A DNA stretch of 64,000 nt from Tetmemena sp. SeJ-2015 (Eukaryota; Ciliophora; Spirotrichea; Sporadotrichida; Oxytrichidae): NCBI GenBank assembly GCA_027382625.1, contig JAJKFJ010021427.1, forward strand, positions 29,465-93,464, written 5' to 3'. Shown one piece after another: positions 1-9,649 of the stretch. Made by a program: the position numbers and the translations under genes. Under the pieces are notes generated by a model that was given only the letters and a program-made list of their open reading frames with translations, searched no databases and was not told where the DNA came from. Position 1 is the stretch's first letter; the number at the start of each line of letters is the position of its first letter.

Positions 1-604
1 AATAATTCTTCCTGAGAAGTAAAATAAATTTCCATAATTCTTATTTATGTATAGCTCTTTATTTTTTTAAATATAAAGCTTAATATAATGTATGTGCAAC
101 TTGAGATTACAGTTTTCCATTTACACTTGAATTACTAATTAAAAAAGAATTTATCTCTCAGATATATTATTATCTTTAATTTTTACAAGCAAATCTTTAC
201 GAGATGTTATCATTTTAAAAATAATATTGTATTTTAAATTACTTTATTGCCTAATGGAAATTGATATTATAATTTGTAATTGATTTAGATAATTGGATAC
301 ATGACAACATTTTGAATATTTGTATAAAATCTCGCGAAACTTTTTGAGGGGACTGTCCCCATCACTATATTGATGCTTGAGTAAAACTTAAAATAAATTA
401 ATTCGCTTATAATAATTTAATAATAAGAATATAGATTAAATTAAAACAAGTTCAATTTACATCTATAAGTGATTAATTATATCATTAAATACATTTGATT
501 TTTCCAAGAGTTTATATGATAATATTGCAAATATATAGATTCTGCTAGCATTAATTTGAGAATATCTGAGTAGATAAATATTTATTAGAAATTCAATTAA
601 ATCC

Positions 605-1075
605 TCATCTATAATAAAACGCTTGCCAATTACTTAAAACATTATCCCAATTAATTCCTGTGTTTCCATATTAACTATTCATCCAGTTTGCCGCAACTCC
701 CACCAATCCACAGTTGGTATTTCCACCCCAACTAGGTGTGGAATAATCATTAAGCTTAAACAGGAATCCGTGATTGTTTTAGGAATTCTCAATTCCAGAA
801 CTAAACTTAGAAAATCCATAGAGCATGCCACCTCTTTCAACCAAGCTGATCCGAAAGTGAGCCATACTTGCTCCGTAGTAGTGATACAAAATTGTTGAAG
901 TTTTTAAACTTAGAGAAGTACCACTAGTTGTGAAAAATGCAAAGTAAAGATTATTAGAAATACTCCATCCATGGATTAGAATGTCGGTTTGAGACGGAGA
1001 TCCTATCAGAGTCTGAGAGTAAACATAGTTGTTGAAAAATAACATATTTTTATAAATAAGAGACTTATATTTCAT
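605..1075 (-). CDS. Locus I, last visible propeller block (P5, 3' part)
   Basis: Open for about 155 codons on the minus strand when TAA/TAG are read as Gln, ending at TGA 605-607. It contains LVERGGMLYGFSKFSSG and, further on, YSTPSWGGNTNCGLVGVAA. The first part is paralogous to locus II: the SNNLYFAFFTTSGTSLSL segment matches YISFFNTSGSTLSL at 42.2 kb, and RISLVERGGMLYGF matches RTRLVERNGYTYGF at 41.6 kb. In locus II these are two pieces split by a spacer; here they are contiguous. The TGA could be the true end or simply where this coding piece runs into a spacer, because the locus II counterpart continues into cadherin-like and membrane domains. Upstream, a GTGATT...CTTAG gap resembles a very short intron. 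Function beyond a beta-propeller-like extracellular repeat is not known. Confidence 0.72.
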
Positions 1076-1315
1076 CTAAGTTAATTTAAATCACCTTTTT
1101 AAGCATTATTTTAATAAAAAAATTTTTTTCATCTTAATATGTGATGAAGTTAAGTAGAATTGAATCTTTAAAATAATTTTAGCATTAGAAAAATGTGAGC
1201 TAATTTTTGTCTTTTGCCTCTTTATGATTAATTGTTCTCTTTGGCTAATTTCAGACATGCATTTGCTTCTTAGATTTCCAACATGTCGCCTATATTTGTA
1301 GAGCGATGCTCCAGT

Positions 1316-1615
1316 TCAGAGTCGATAGTTCATGGCAATGCAAGGATTAACGCTAGCATCTTTAAAGATAGCAAGTGGCCTTTTTTCAACCCTTACACTA
1401 GAGGCCTTAGCCACTCTAGATATTCCTTATTCTACTATAACTGAGAGAGCTGTCTAAAAAATGTTTTCGAGGTTCTGCAGGCCATACGTTAGCTATCGAT
1501 CGCCATTCTTCTTGTCCACTTGCATGACTTCTAATGTAGTTAAACACAAATTGGAGTATAGGTCTTTTCTCCAATCATTTCTGTTATAGTTTAATCTAAA
1601 AAATGTATCTTTCAT
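1316..1615 (-). CDS. Unknown 99-codon ORF nested between coding pieces of locus I
   Basis: Reads from ATG at 1613-1615 to TGA at 1316-1318, with TAA and TAG used as Gln (for example Asp-Arg-Gln at a TAG). The protein is basic and soluble-looking, including NGDRQLTYGLQNLENIFQ, and a Lys/Arg-rich end KASSVRVEKRPLAIFK. The same frame stays open for about 45 more codons past the TGA (GASLYKYRRHVGNLRSKC...), so the gene may be broken by one stop. It lies in the gap between the locus I pieces at 1,075 and 2,425, on the same strand. Base composition is less AT-rich than the spacers around it. It does not resemble the propeller family and I do not recognise it. It could be a germline-limited gene or a transposon-borne fragment. 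Confidence 0.5.
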
Positions 1616-2424
1616 TTGTTAAAATAAACTCCTTCATCAAGTCTTTTCGTTACCTTTCTTAAATAGTTCTGTATTACCTTCTCTCGCAACAATTTTTTTG
1701 TCTAAACTTATATTGTGATTTCAAGAATTTAATATATAAATCGATTTTTATATATTTATTTCTTCGAAATTTAATTAATTTATTTTCATTTATTAGTAGT
1801 AAATAGGGGTTTCACATTTTAATTGAAACCCCTCAAAAATTTATTTAAAAAAATATAGTATAAATCAACAAGAAAATAATGGAATATTTGCATTCTTCTA
1901 TAAAATAAAATATTTTTTAATTTATAAAAATCATTGAAGTTTGGAGAAATGCTTCCATATTCAAGTCTTGCTTATATTATAAAATTTAAATTATTTTTTG
2001 AAACCAATTTTGATTATGCTAAAGTGTAATATTAGGATAATTTTTTAAGAGAGTTAAAAAGATTAAGGAGGCATTGTATTTCCTTATTTAAAATTCAGAC
2101 ATAATTTATATTGTTTTTCTCAAAAATTATGCCATTAATAAAAAAAATAATTAAAGGGACTAAGATTATTTTATTGAATTGTAGATCTTAGAGTAGTCAG
2201 CTTCTATCTCCAAGTTCAATTACTATTATGTTATTGAAAAATAAAGAAGGTACATATTGTTTGTATTTTATTTTCATTTTGGTGTATTAGAAACAAAATT
2301 ATCATTTACTCTTTTTATATTTAATGAATACTCATAAACTATTTATAATCAAAAGGCTCTTTACATTTATTATGTGAATCATTATGCATATATATCTTTA
2401 TAATTATATATTAATTATGATTTT

Positions 2425-2515
2425 GCGACAACATTACCATTCGTGGGATTTAACTTAATTATGTAATACTCATATCCATCATTTCCTCCTAATCCACTCC
2501 CCCAGTAAACTAATC
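2425..2515 (-). CDS. Locus I, propeller blade fragment (P5)
   Basis: A short coding piece reading WGSGLGGNDGYEYYIIKLNP then TNGNVVAKS. It is the typical family strand pair: small Gly/Ser turn, then aromatic-Ile-Ile-Lys-Leu, then Asn-Gly turn. The locus II equivalent is at 43.68-43.80 kb (SGTASQNGAEFYVIKID). Similar strands occur at 18.0 kb (EYIVFKLDSLTGN) and 13.3 kb (EYCLFKIDVSGDYP). The boundaries are estimated from where similarity and frame fade; no pointer was resolved here. Confidence 0.6.
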
Positions 2516-2798
2516 ATCTATTTAAAAATTATCTTTTTCATTAAAAAATATTTTTCTAGTTGTAATTTTTAATATAGTGCAAAATATAAAAGTAAATTAA
2601 CAAAGGCTTGATAAAATATAAACAAACTTATAAGTTCCTAAATCTAATTATTTTGCTTTTGATTATTAATGACTTAGAATTGGAGGAATTTAAACTTTCT
2701 AAATATTTGAAATTTCTATGGCTGTGTGAATGAGGATTTACTACAATTTGTATGCATTAATAAATAGGACTTTGGGATCTTGTTCTTTATAACATCAT

Positions 2799-3537
2799 AT
2801 TATCATTTAATATTTTAATTAGAAATTTAAAATTCAGGAGATTCACATCAAATTAAAACCTCTTTCAGTTTATACTGGTTCTCCTAAATGCACTTCCTCT
2901 TGATACATAATTATACAACCAAGGGATTAAATAGCGAAGCCCCGGAATATTACTTTTGAATTAAAAAGCTGTCACATAATTTCACATCATTCAAATTGTT
3001 CTATTAGACGAAATTAATTGTAATAATATATGAGCTACATAAAGAATACGAGAGCAACTTGTTCCTCGTCCGAACTACCGGATTTTTTTCTCTTTAGTTT
3101 TTTGGATGGTCTTTCAGAAGCCGGGGGCTTCTGCTCAGAGTGTGAGGTGGCGGGGTGCCACGTGTTTAATATCCGTATTCGGCTGGTAGTTTGTGTGCGT
3201 CAGATAAGTGCGTCACGCAATAATCATTGACGTCACGGCCTATCTTATTTAAGCCGGGGGCCCTTTAATTCCCTTAATTATTATTATCATTTAATATTTT
3301 GGTTAAGTTTATGAATTAATGAGATTCTTATCGAATTAAAACTTTTCAGTTTATCCACTTGGTCTCCTAAATGCACTTCCTCTTATACATAATTATATCA
3401 ACCTTAAGCATTAAATATTATTAGCTAAGAATATTACTTTTTGAATTAAAAAGCTCGTCACATAATTTAGATCATTCAAATTGTTCTATTAAAAAAAATT
3501 AGATTATTAATGGAATATATGAGCTAAATAAAGATTA
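2799..3537. repeat. Direct tandem duplication of ~245 bp with GC-rich insert
   Basis: Two diverged copies, 2,799-3,044 and 3,281-3,537, share blocks such as CTCCTAAATGCACTTCCTCT, TTGAATTAAAAAGCT and ATCATTCAAATTGTTCTATT in the same order and orientation. Between them (about 3,045-3,280) is a clearly GC-richer stretch with a CAGAAGCC-ggg-GGCTTCTG hairpin (3,115-3,133) and two GCGTCACG/GACGTCACG motifs. A 66-codon ORF across the insert (3,030-3,230, plus) has no recognisable features. Confidence 0.75.
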
Positions 3538-3626
3538 ATAATTTAGTGTACACTTACCCATTTGTTTGAAAATAATTTGATCAACCATATTTAATTGTAT
3601 TGTCGTTTGCAACTAAGAAGGTCTAG

Positions 3627-3702
3627 CGCGGAGATTTTCCTGCTATTTCTTCTTCTAGTGAACTAGAAATCATCCATAAGATTTCTAGTTTAGAAATCCG
3701 CG
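3627..3702. repeat. Hairpin / small inverted repeat
   Basis: A perfect 11-bp inverted repeat, AACTAGAAATC (3,661-3,671) and GATTTCTAGTT (3,680-3,690) with an 8-nt loop, is enclosed by a weaker outer arm CGCGGAGATTT / AAATCCGCG. It could be a tiny MITE or a structured germline RNA. Nothing else identifies it. Confidence 0.5.
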
Positions 3703-5039
3703 GAGAGTGAGGCAGTGTATTTTAATTGAAAGATCAGAGGATTATAGTAAGCCCAAGCTACAACTAACTATTCTTCAAGATTGATCTGTCTGGCTCTAGA
3801 TTAGTAATCCTAAAAAATGGAGAAGAAGGCCAATAAGCGTAATGATCATATTTATATTGTGAATAGAAATCCTGGATAGAGATAAGTGTATACTATTGAG
3901 TACTCTATGAGCGTCTCTTGGGCAGAAATAATTTTTTACCCACCCTATAATATTACATTTACTAAGTTTTACATAGGACAGTAATACGATTTATTAAGTA
4001 GTATTGAATAAGTGCTGGTTTTTAAATTGATTATTATTTATATTTCCTAAATTTTACTTTACTTCACTTTACTTTACATTTACTAAGTTAAAGGGTTTTT
4101 TTACCTTACGCTCTTATCGACAGATTTAATTAGATCCTGAGAAGATGTTTAAGGAGGCATAGGGAAGTTTGAGTCCACTGGATTTTTACTTGTCCTAATT
4201 GTGGCAGCAAGTGACTACTAATTCTGAGACTTCATTGGCTTAGTACGTATACACTTGAGGTGGTTACTCATATGAATATTATTTATATTTTTGAGAGGTT
4301 GCTCTTTCATTAACTATTAATAATTAAGTCCTTATTTTGTTTTGGTTTAATTATTTTTAAATTAATATTGTATATATAGCATTGATTTTTAAAATTATTT
4401 AAATTAATCTACTTTTAACGGAAAGATGTTTGAAAGCTAGACCAGAAAGGCATTTAGAGTTACTTAAAGTATTTATATTAGATTGTGCAATTTTCAAGAA
4501 ATTTTTTGTTAATAATGAAACTTCATGAATTAGGGACTCCTCTCTTTAATGACGAATTATTTTCTATTTCTTATATTAATTCTCAATAACTATTAAAGAT
4601 GATTCTCTAATAATAGTTCTGCAACTATCAGTTTGCTATACTCGTAAATAAACTGTCTTTTTAAAAATAGAATAGGAGACCTTCTCTTTGTTTAAGTCAG
4701 AGTAAGAAACAAAATACTGCCGTAGATGAAATTATCTTGACTTTGACTTACTTGCTATTCTTCTTAAGTAAATAATTAGAGGAAGTCATAACTGCAATTT
4801 AAAAATCGTGAGGGCGAATTAACTTATAGCTCTATCGTGGCGATTGTAGATTTCTAGTATCCTAATGTGCCAAATTGACTACTTATTTAATAACTATATT
4901 TTATGATAATTTGATTAAACAATTTTGATAAATTTTTGAAAAAAATGAAAGATGAATTTTACCTCAGGAAATTTCGAATGGCCTAAAAACTTTAATTTGT
5001 TGGCATTTTGGCCATTTTCGGCCTATTGAGATTTTTGGG

Positions 5040-5085
5040 ATTTTTGCAAAAGGGGGGGTGACTTCTACCCCCCAAAATTAGTTTA
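5040..5085. repeat. Solo MITE-like terminus with G-tract/C-tract hairpin
   Basis: GGGGGGGTGACTTCTACCCCCC resembles the terminal hairpin of the 0.8-kb MITEs at 10.4 and 38.0 kb (G-run, GACGGAAGTGCACA, C-run). The sequence just upstream also has repeated TTTTGGC/GGCC-like words as in those copies. The rest of the element is too diverged to align by eye, so this may be a relic of a related family. Confidence 0.4.
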
Positions 5086-5299
5086 TGAGAATGCTTCATA
5101 TAAATAACTATTGTAATAAGTAATACCAAGGGGAGCGAATCCATTATTAGAAGAAAAAAATTATTTTAAATTATTTAATATAGTTAAGAATTAAAATAAA
5201 ATTGATGATTGGAAAAACATACTAAATGTAAAGTTGTTCCTTTGTGGCAAATTCAATGTCAAAAACATTCACTAGTCTACTGCTTTTCGATAGCAAATC

Positions 5300-5480
5300 A
5301 AAAATTAATATGAGTTTGTTCTTTAATAACCTTCTCAGTACCCTCAGCAGTGAGATAAGAAAATCATTTTCATTAAGAATTGTATGGCTTTCAATCTAGA
5401 TCATAAATTTTTAACTATTTTTATCACCGTTGAAATTTATTGACTTACTTCGATCAGTCCTAAAAGCGCAATATATCTCC
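5300..5480 (-). repeat. Dispersed repeat with coding remnant (copy 1 of 3)
   Basis: ATTAATATGAG(C/T)TT(C/G)TTCTTTAAT and the following CTTC..AGTACC are shared with 56.94-57.08 kb, and more distantly with 49.39-49.51 kb. On the minus strand the shared frame gives RVLRRLLKNKLILIFD here, a related LKKKLILIFI at 57.0 kb and SEVLKKKPILSL at 49.4 kb. The three copies lie at non-equivalent places in the two loci, so this is not part of the surface-protein gene. It is probably a degenerate transposon or germline-limited gene fragment. Confidence 0.45.
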
Positions 5481-5756
5481 CAGATCTTATTTTCATGGCA
5501 AAAAGTTTTTTTTATAATTGTTTTTATAATTATATTTTATGAACAAAATATCATTTTTAAATTATTTCATATTTAAATTAAGTTTTTCTCTAAATGATTT
5601 TTAATTTTGTTTCTCTTATATATGAATCTTATAAATTAAAAATAAGTAAAAAAATATTAAATAATTTACTCTGTCTATTTTTAAATCTTAAAATAAGTAG
5701 GTTTAATTAAGAATAAGTATTTACTTTTTGAATGAGTTATATCATCAGTCTAACTT

Positions 5757-5990
5757 AACCTCTAACTATAATAATTTACGGTATAGACAAGCATTTTGCT
5801 CCACTGTATGGATCCATCAGTTTAAGATAATCCAAAAGAACCCATGAACCATCCACTTTAATAGTAGAATGATACTAATTAGAATATTTAAGTGCTTGTA
5901 AAATCTAGTCCTCTTCCATAAAAACTTATTCCACTTGCTCCTTAATCTCCATATGACTTCATGAATACATATTTCATTATATTTTAATTA
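5757..5990 (-). CDS. Locus I, propeller block (P5 middle)
   Basis: About 75 codons open with several in-frame TAA/TAG. It reads SYGDQGASGISFYGRGLDF, then WFMGSFGLSQTDGSIQWSK. The locus II paralogue at 45.19-45.42 kb reads NYGDQGTNSFEMVGRNVEF then TGTLGLSQLDGSVVWSK. The order YGDQG, aromatic-rich strand, then G-LGLSQ-DGS--WSK is the signature of a blade in this family and recalls bacterial SBBP-type repeats, though that link is my inference. The piece ends into AT-rich spacers on both sides. Confidence 0.7.
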
Positions 5991-6282
5991 ACAATCAATT
6001 TAATCCAATAGATTATATATTAAAGTTTAATTAAATCATTTTAGCTCAATTTATAATCTTAATTTATATTTGTAATCCTTGTCGAGTTTCAAAATGTAAA
6101 CTTTTAAAATCTTATTTCAAATAATAAAATTATAAAGATTTTTAAATTTTGTTTAGTCAGCAACATTTATTTCTTTGGATAATGGAGTTTAGTATAACAT
6201 AAATTAATTTAAAACATAATTAAAATTGCTATTGCTTATATTTAACTTTTGCTAAGGCTGTTTCATATTATATTATTATACT

Positions 6283-6515
6283 TATTGGGCTTAACCGTGA
6301 TGTCACGAGCAAGATGATTCACCCATAATGTGATAGCCAAAGTACGCTTCAATTAAGAGGCCCTAATCTAATAAGTTTTTAAGACACAGAAAGGGAATCC
6401 TGAATGATATTTTTCTTCCGATTTTCAGTAAACTGTTAGGGTTCTCCAGTGAATCTGTCTTAAAATTCTATTGAAAGGACTGTCATCCCTTTGCCAAACA
6501 AAATACTCGCATTCC
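6283..6515 (-). pseudogene. Unknown ORF remnant in a locus I gap
   Basis: Minus-strand reading gives two good-looking runs in one frame separated by a single TGA: EYFVWQRDDSPFNRILRQIH before it, and FCVLKTYQIRASQLKRTLAI after it. Composition is balanced, unlike the spacers. It has no similarity I can see to the propeller family. It sits between P5 pieces and so is presumably germline-limited. Function unknown; one broken codon suggests decay or a sequencing error. Confidence 0.4.
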
Positions 6516-7527
6516 TCTTTTGATTGATTTTATTGTACTTATTTTACTATGCAAGAAATTAGGAATCATTGAAGGGTTGAAGTTTTCTATAAAAAGAAGA
6601 AGTATATTGCTCAAACTTTTCACTCACTAACTTTTTAGTTTTAGTAATAAATAATCAATTGTTTTTGTCAGAAATATGGATGGTAATTGAGAATTAATAT
6701 TAGTGATTAATTAATATAATTGTTAAAATGCGCCTATAAGTTAAAAAATGAAAAATTAAAATTCGTCTCGTTTAAAATTCACTCTTTGGAATTAATTTTC
6801 CCTATTTAATTGGCATTTTTGAATAAATAATATGAATACATGTTAATTTTTATGTACCCTATTAGTCAAACCCTTGCATCCCTTAATCTCTATTTTGATA
6901 ATCTACTTAATTTAAATTGATTGGATGTTTATTTATATTAGTGAAGAAGTCAAAAATATTTATAAAATAGCAATATATTGTCCCTGTAAAATACTAATCA
7001 CCAGTTGAAATATCTATCTGGTAATCAAGCTTATACAATATTTTTAAATTATATTATTTAATTAAAAAATAATAGTATATAGAAAATGTTACAGCAAATT
7101 TTTTAAGCATTAGCATTTATCCCTTTAAAGCTAATTGTCTTCCATAGCTATATTATCCAGTAGATGTGTGTCTAAGCATCATTATTGTATTTAAAGTGTT
7201 TTTAAAATACTCTGTCAAAATTAATAGAAGTTAAGCTAAGTGATAAATTCTCTGTATTTTTTATACATTAGATTTTTTTTCTATTTCTATAAATAGATTA
7301 AAGCTTAAAGCTGATAAAGAGCTTTTGAAGTATTTATTTTTCTAACATGCTTAAATTATTATTCTCTAGATATGCTTACAGAGGAGTTAAATCCTTGTTG
7401 AATTCTGAATTGCATATTATCAATTTGTAACACTAGAAATTGTGTTATTTTTATTGTTTAATCCCATTAAAATAATGAATTAGTAAGAAATATATATAGG
7501 GATTAATAAATCTCAAGAGTCAGGTGA

Positions 7528-8110
7528 ACTAAAACACTTGCTTAATTTGCAAAACCACCATTGAGTGCACTTTAAACAAATGATAAGGTCATAACTGACT
7601 AGCACTATTCCAATATATACTAAATTCTCCGTCAACATGAGTATTTTAAACTTGGTAATAAAAATCATCAATCACTAGGCTAAGAAGTGGAAAAAAATTA
7701 CCAAAGCTCTTGGAAATTTCATACAGAGCTATTTCCCACAATCAAACAAACATCATATAAAGATGGGCTAGACTTCCTCACTGAGGCACTTGCAAAGCTA
7801 TCCAGCAATATAGTCTTTCATATAACTCATCACGCTTTTAGCAATTTCAACAAATATCATTACTTATGACCTTCATTCAGAGAGGACTTGATAATCTATA
7901 TAAATTAAGCAAATAATTGGGATCTAAAACTGTTATCGCACAGCTTCGGGTCTACCTTATCTATGCATCCCTTTATTACTTGTCTATTACACTTACCGAT
8001 AGATTGTCAAGGAGGATCGCCTCTATGAGACGCTCCAAGCAGGCATTGAATAATAAATTTCTGCAGGGAATATGGACTCTAACATTAAAATTTGATAATC
8101 CTAAGGATTA
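7528..8110 (+). CDS. Unknown plus-strand gene fragment inside locus I
   Basis: The only long opposite-strand frame inside locus I. After an upstream TGA (7,525-7,527) it stays open for ~114 codons with TAA/TAG as Gln, including GLDFLTEALAKLSSNIVFHI, to TGA at 7,867. A one-base shift there opens MTFIQRGLDNLYKLSKQLG and IASMRRSKQALNNKF, running past 8,100. Together this makes some 190 codons of helical, Lys/Arg/Leu-rich protein with no membrane segment. I do not recognise it. Its position in a gap between minus-strand P5 pieces suggests germline-limited DNA. The minus strand here has many TGA codons in all frames. Confidence 0.45.
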
Positions 8111-8310
8111 AATTTTAATTTGCGATAAATAAGTTATTGTATCCATATATGAAGAATAAGAAATAGTTCTATAAGCTGAGTAGATATAACCATTGTATCC
8201 ATAGTAAGCATAGCATCTTGAATTATGATTTGCGTTTTATATTGTAATGAAGAAATTAAGATTAAGCCCAATAGTTACTGACTACAAAAATCCTGAATAT
8301 TATACAAATT
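8102..8310 (-). CDS. Locus I, propeller block (P5, second blade)
   Basis: Open minus frame reading YSGFLQSVTIGLNLNFFITI, then CYAYYGYNGYIYSAYRTISY. The first part is almost identical in protein to locus II at 47.07-47.12 kb (YAGFLQSVTIGLNLNFFITI) while the DNA differs at silent sites (TCA/TCC, GTA/GTG, ATT/ATA, CTT/TTG). That proves minus-strand coding under selection and shows TAG as Gln, because both copies use TAG in the LQS triplet. It follows the P5 opening strand at 8.5 kb. Confidence 0.78.
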
Positions 8311-8457
8311 CTATTCATTAAGATAAATTAAGTCCATTTTTTTAAGAAAATAAAATTGAATTCTTAGCTTAAACCTCAATAATTGAAATGAAATTATTGC
8401 TTATAATAAATTTTTATTTAGTTAAATTTGCTATCATTGATGATAGATTAAGAGATG

Positions 8458-8962
8458 AATAGTAAGTGGTGGATCTTGCTTAGTCTGGATCTTTTGTTCT
8501 TCCACACAAGACAAAATTATTAGCATCAGCATCCATGTCCATCATCTAAATATCTTGATAACTGCTACTTCCCTTATAGAAAGTTGTGAGCAAAACCTAG
8601 GAAGGGCATTGGACAGGAGTTTACCCATAGGCAACTGAAGGATAAACCTCCACTACGAAAGTACTCTCTTTATATATTCCGAGCTTCCCCTGAATCGCAA
8701 ATCTAACTCTCACGACATACGTGCCTACATCTGTCGTCGCAGGACTCATTTAAAATTATTTTAATTGTTAAAGTTGAAGATGCAGATGTGTTTGTAAAAC
8801 TAAGGAAAGATGGCTTGGTCGTTGAAGTGTAAGTATCTACTGACCAGGTGAATATTAATTGAGAACTAAAGCAGTCAGAGGGCCACCCAAATGTGTAAGA
8901 AAATAAATAAGTTGCTTAGTTTGGCAAAGTTATGATCTGGTCTGCCAACTCAGTGTCAAATA
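8458..8962 (-). CDS. Locus I, Ig-like domain 4 joined to start of propeller P5
   Basis: An Ig-like beta-sandwich (FSYTFGWPSDCFSSQLIFTW ... SPATTDVGTYVVRVRFAIQG ... FVVEVYP) runs directly into a propeller opening (CPSQ ... MDMDADANNFVLCGRTKDPD). The match in locus II is 47.61-48.26 kb (SPATTDIGTYIIRIRFAIQ ... FVVEVYPQIAYGQT ... MDMDADGDNFVMCGITKDSD). A 16-bp IES with pointer AAT (8,748-8,766) interrupts the frame; dropping it gives Thr-Met-Ser-Pro-Ala-Thr, as in the paralogue. The continuous reading across the two domains shows they belong to one protein. It is likely extracellular. Confidence 0.82.
8748..8766. other. IES, 16-bp period, pointer AAT
   Basis: On the coding strand ACAAT-TAAAATAATTTTA-AATGAG. 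Removing one AAT and the spacer turns an out-of-frame stretch into TTA ACA ATG AGT CCT, matching locus II after its own IES is removed at the same codon. It is very short for an IES, but the paralogue makes it convincing. Confidence 0.68.
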
Positions 8963-9261
8963 CAATTAAAAGTTAAAGAAAAATATAATTTTATAAAAAT
9001 TTTTTTGTAATTAATCTATAATTAAATAATTTGAATGTAAATTAAATACTGGAGCCTGATATTTGCAATTTAAGTACTCCGCATCATAAAGTCTTGAGAG
9101 GGACATGTCTATAAATAATTTATTAATTCCACGGTATTATATTTATGTTCTTCCAGTATTCATAGTAGATTTTTAATTTTAAAAAGTAATTTATATATAA
9201 CAAATTTTATGGGAACATTTTAAATAAATTATACCTTATTAAACTAATAATTTATCTAAAT

Positions 9262-9405
9262 TTTGAAGTAGTAAAACTTGGTTGAAGCCGGATACATATA
9301 ATCTCCCGTCTTAACAACATTAAAATTAAGAGTAATTTATTGACAATGAATGTATGTGAAGAGGCTAGATAGTCGGATGAAGATACTGTAAATGCTCCAG
9401 ACATA
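9262..9405 (-). CDS. Locus I, Ig-like domain 4, N-terminal part
   Basis: Reads GAFTVSSSDYLASSHTFIV, then a frame change into VVKTGDYMYPAST. The paralogous piece at 48.91-49.06 kb reads LTVNTSYTPTSSNFLGNYRF. The Ser/Thr-rich strand followed by an aromatic-Gly-Tyr strand fits an Ig-like/cadherin-like sandwich. The frame change near 9,330 may be a short IES or an indel; I could not resolve a pointer. Confidence 0.55.
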
Positions 9406-9517
9406 TTCAAAACTTATAAATAAATAGTTCACAAAATATATTTAACAAAGAAACTTTTCTTATAATTATAATATTGTGATTATCAAAAATATTCTAATAA
9501 TTTAAAGTTTAAGTTTT

Positions 9518-9645
9518 CACCACGCCGAAGGCCGGAACGCACCATCTTGACGCGCCGATCGCCGAACCCGGCGATATATCCCATCCGGTTGAACTTGGTG
9601 ATCGTGCCCAACGGATTGAGCATGACCGCACTGACGTTTTCCATT
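9518..9645 (-). other. Short GC-rich, bacterial-looking insert
   Basis: A sharply bounded ~130-bp stretch of high GC in otherwise AT-rich DNA. On the minus strand it is open under any code from ATG at 9,644: MENVSAVMLNPLGTITKFNR, then YIAGFGDRRVKMVRSGLRRG. Codon choice (CGG, GGC, GTC, CGC) is unlike any neighbour. I cannot name the protein. A chimeric read or captured bacterial DNA is more likely than a ciliate gene. Confidence 0.6.
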
Positions 9646-9649
9646 TTGG

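Larger units (their letters stand above)
2520..5290. other. Non-coding AT-rich gap in locus I
   Basis: No convincing coding sequence on either strand. It holds a direct duplication (2,799-3,044 and 3,281-3,537) with a GC-richer insert between the copies, a hairpin at 3,627-3,702, and a G/C-tract hairpin at 5,054-5,079 resembling the ends of the 0.8-kb MITE. It separates the P5 pieces at 2.4 and 5.76 kb, so it is expected to be germline-limited. Confidence 0.55.

Noticed and set aside
3115..3133. CAGAAGCC-ggg-GGCTTCTG hairpin as a bacterial terminator
   Set aside because: No following T-run and a eukaryotic germline setting; kept only as a structural note.
8248..8310. Plus-strand frame MKKLRLSPIVTDYKNPEYY, conserved at 47,070 (MKKFKLSPIVTDYKNPAYY)
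   Set aside because: The minus frame gives an almost identical protein in both copies with only silent changes and fits the propeller family; the plus frame needs amino-acid changes and has no continuation.
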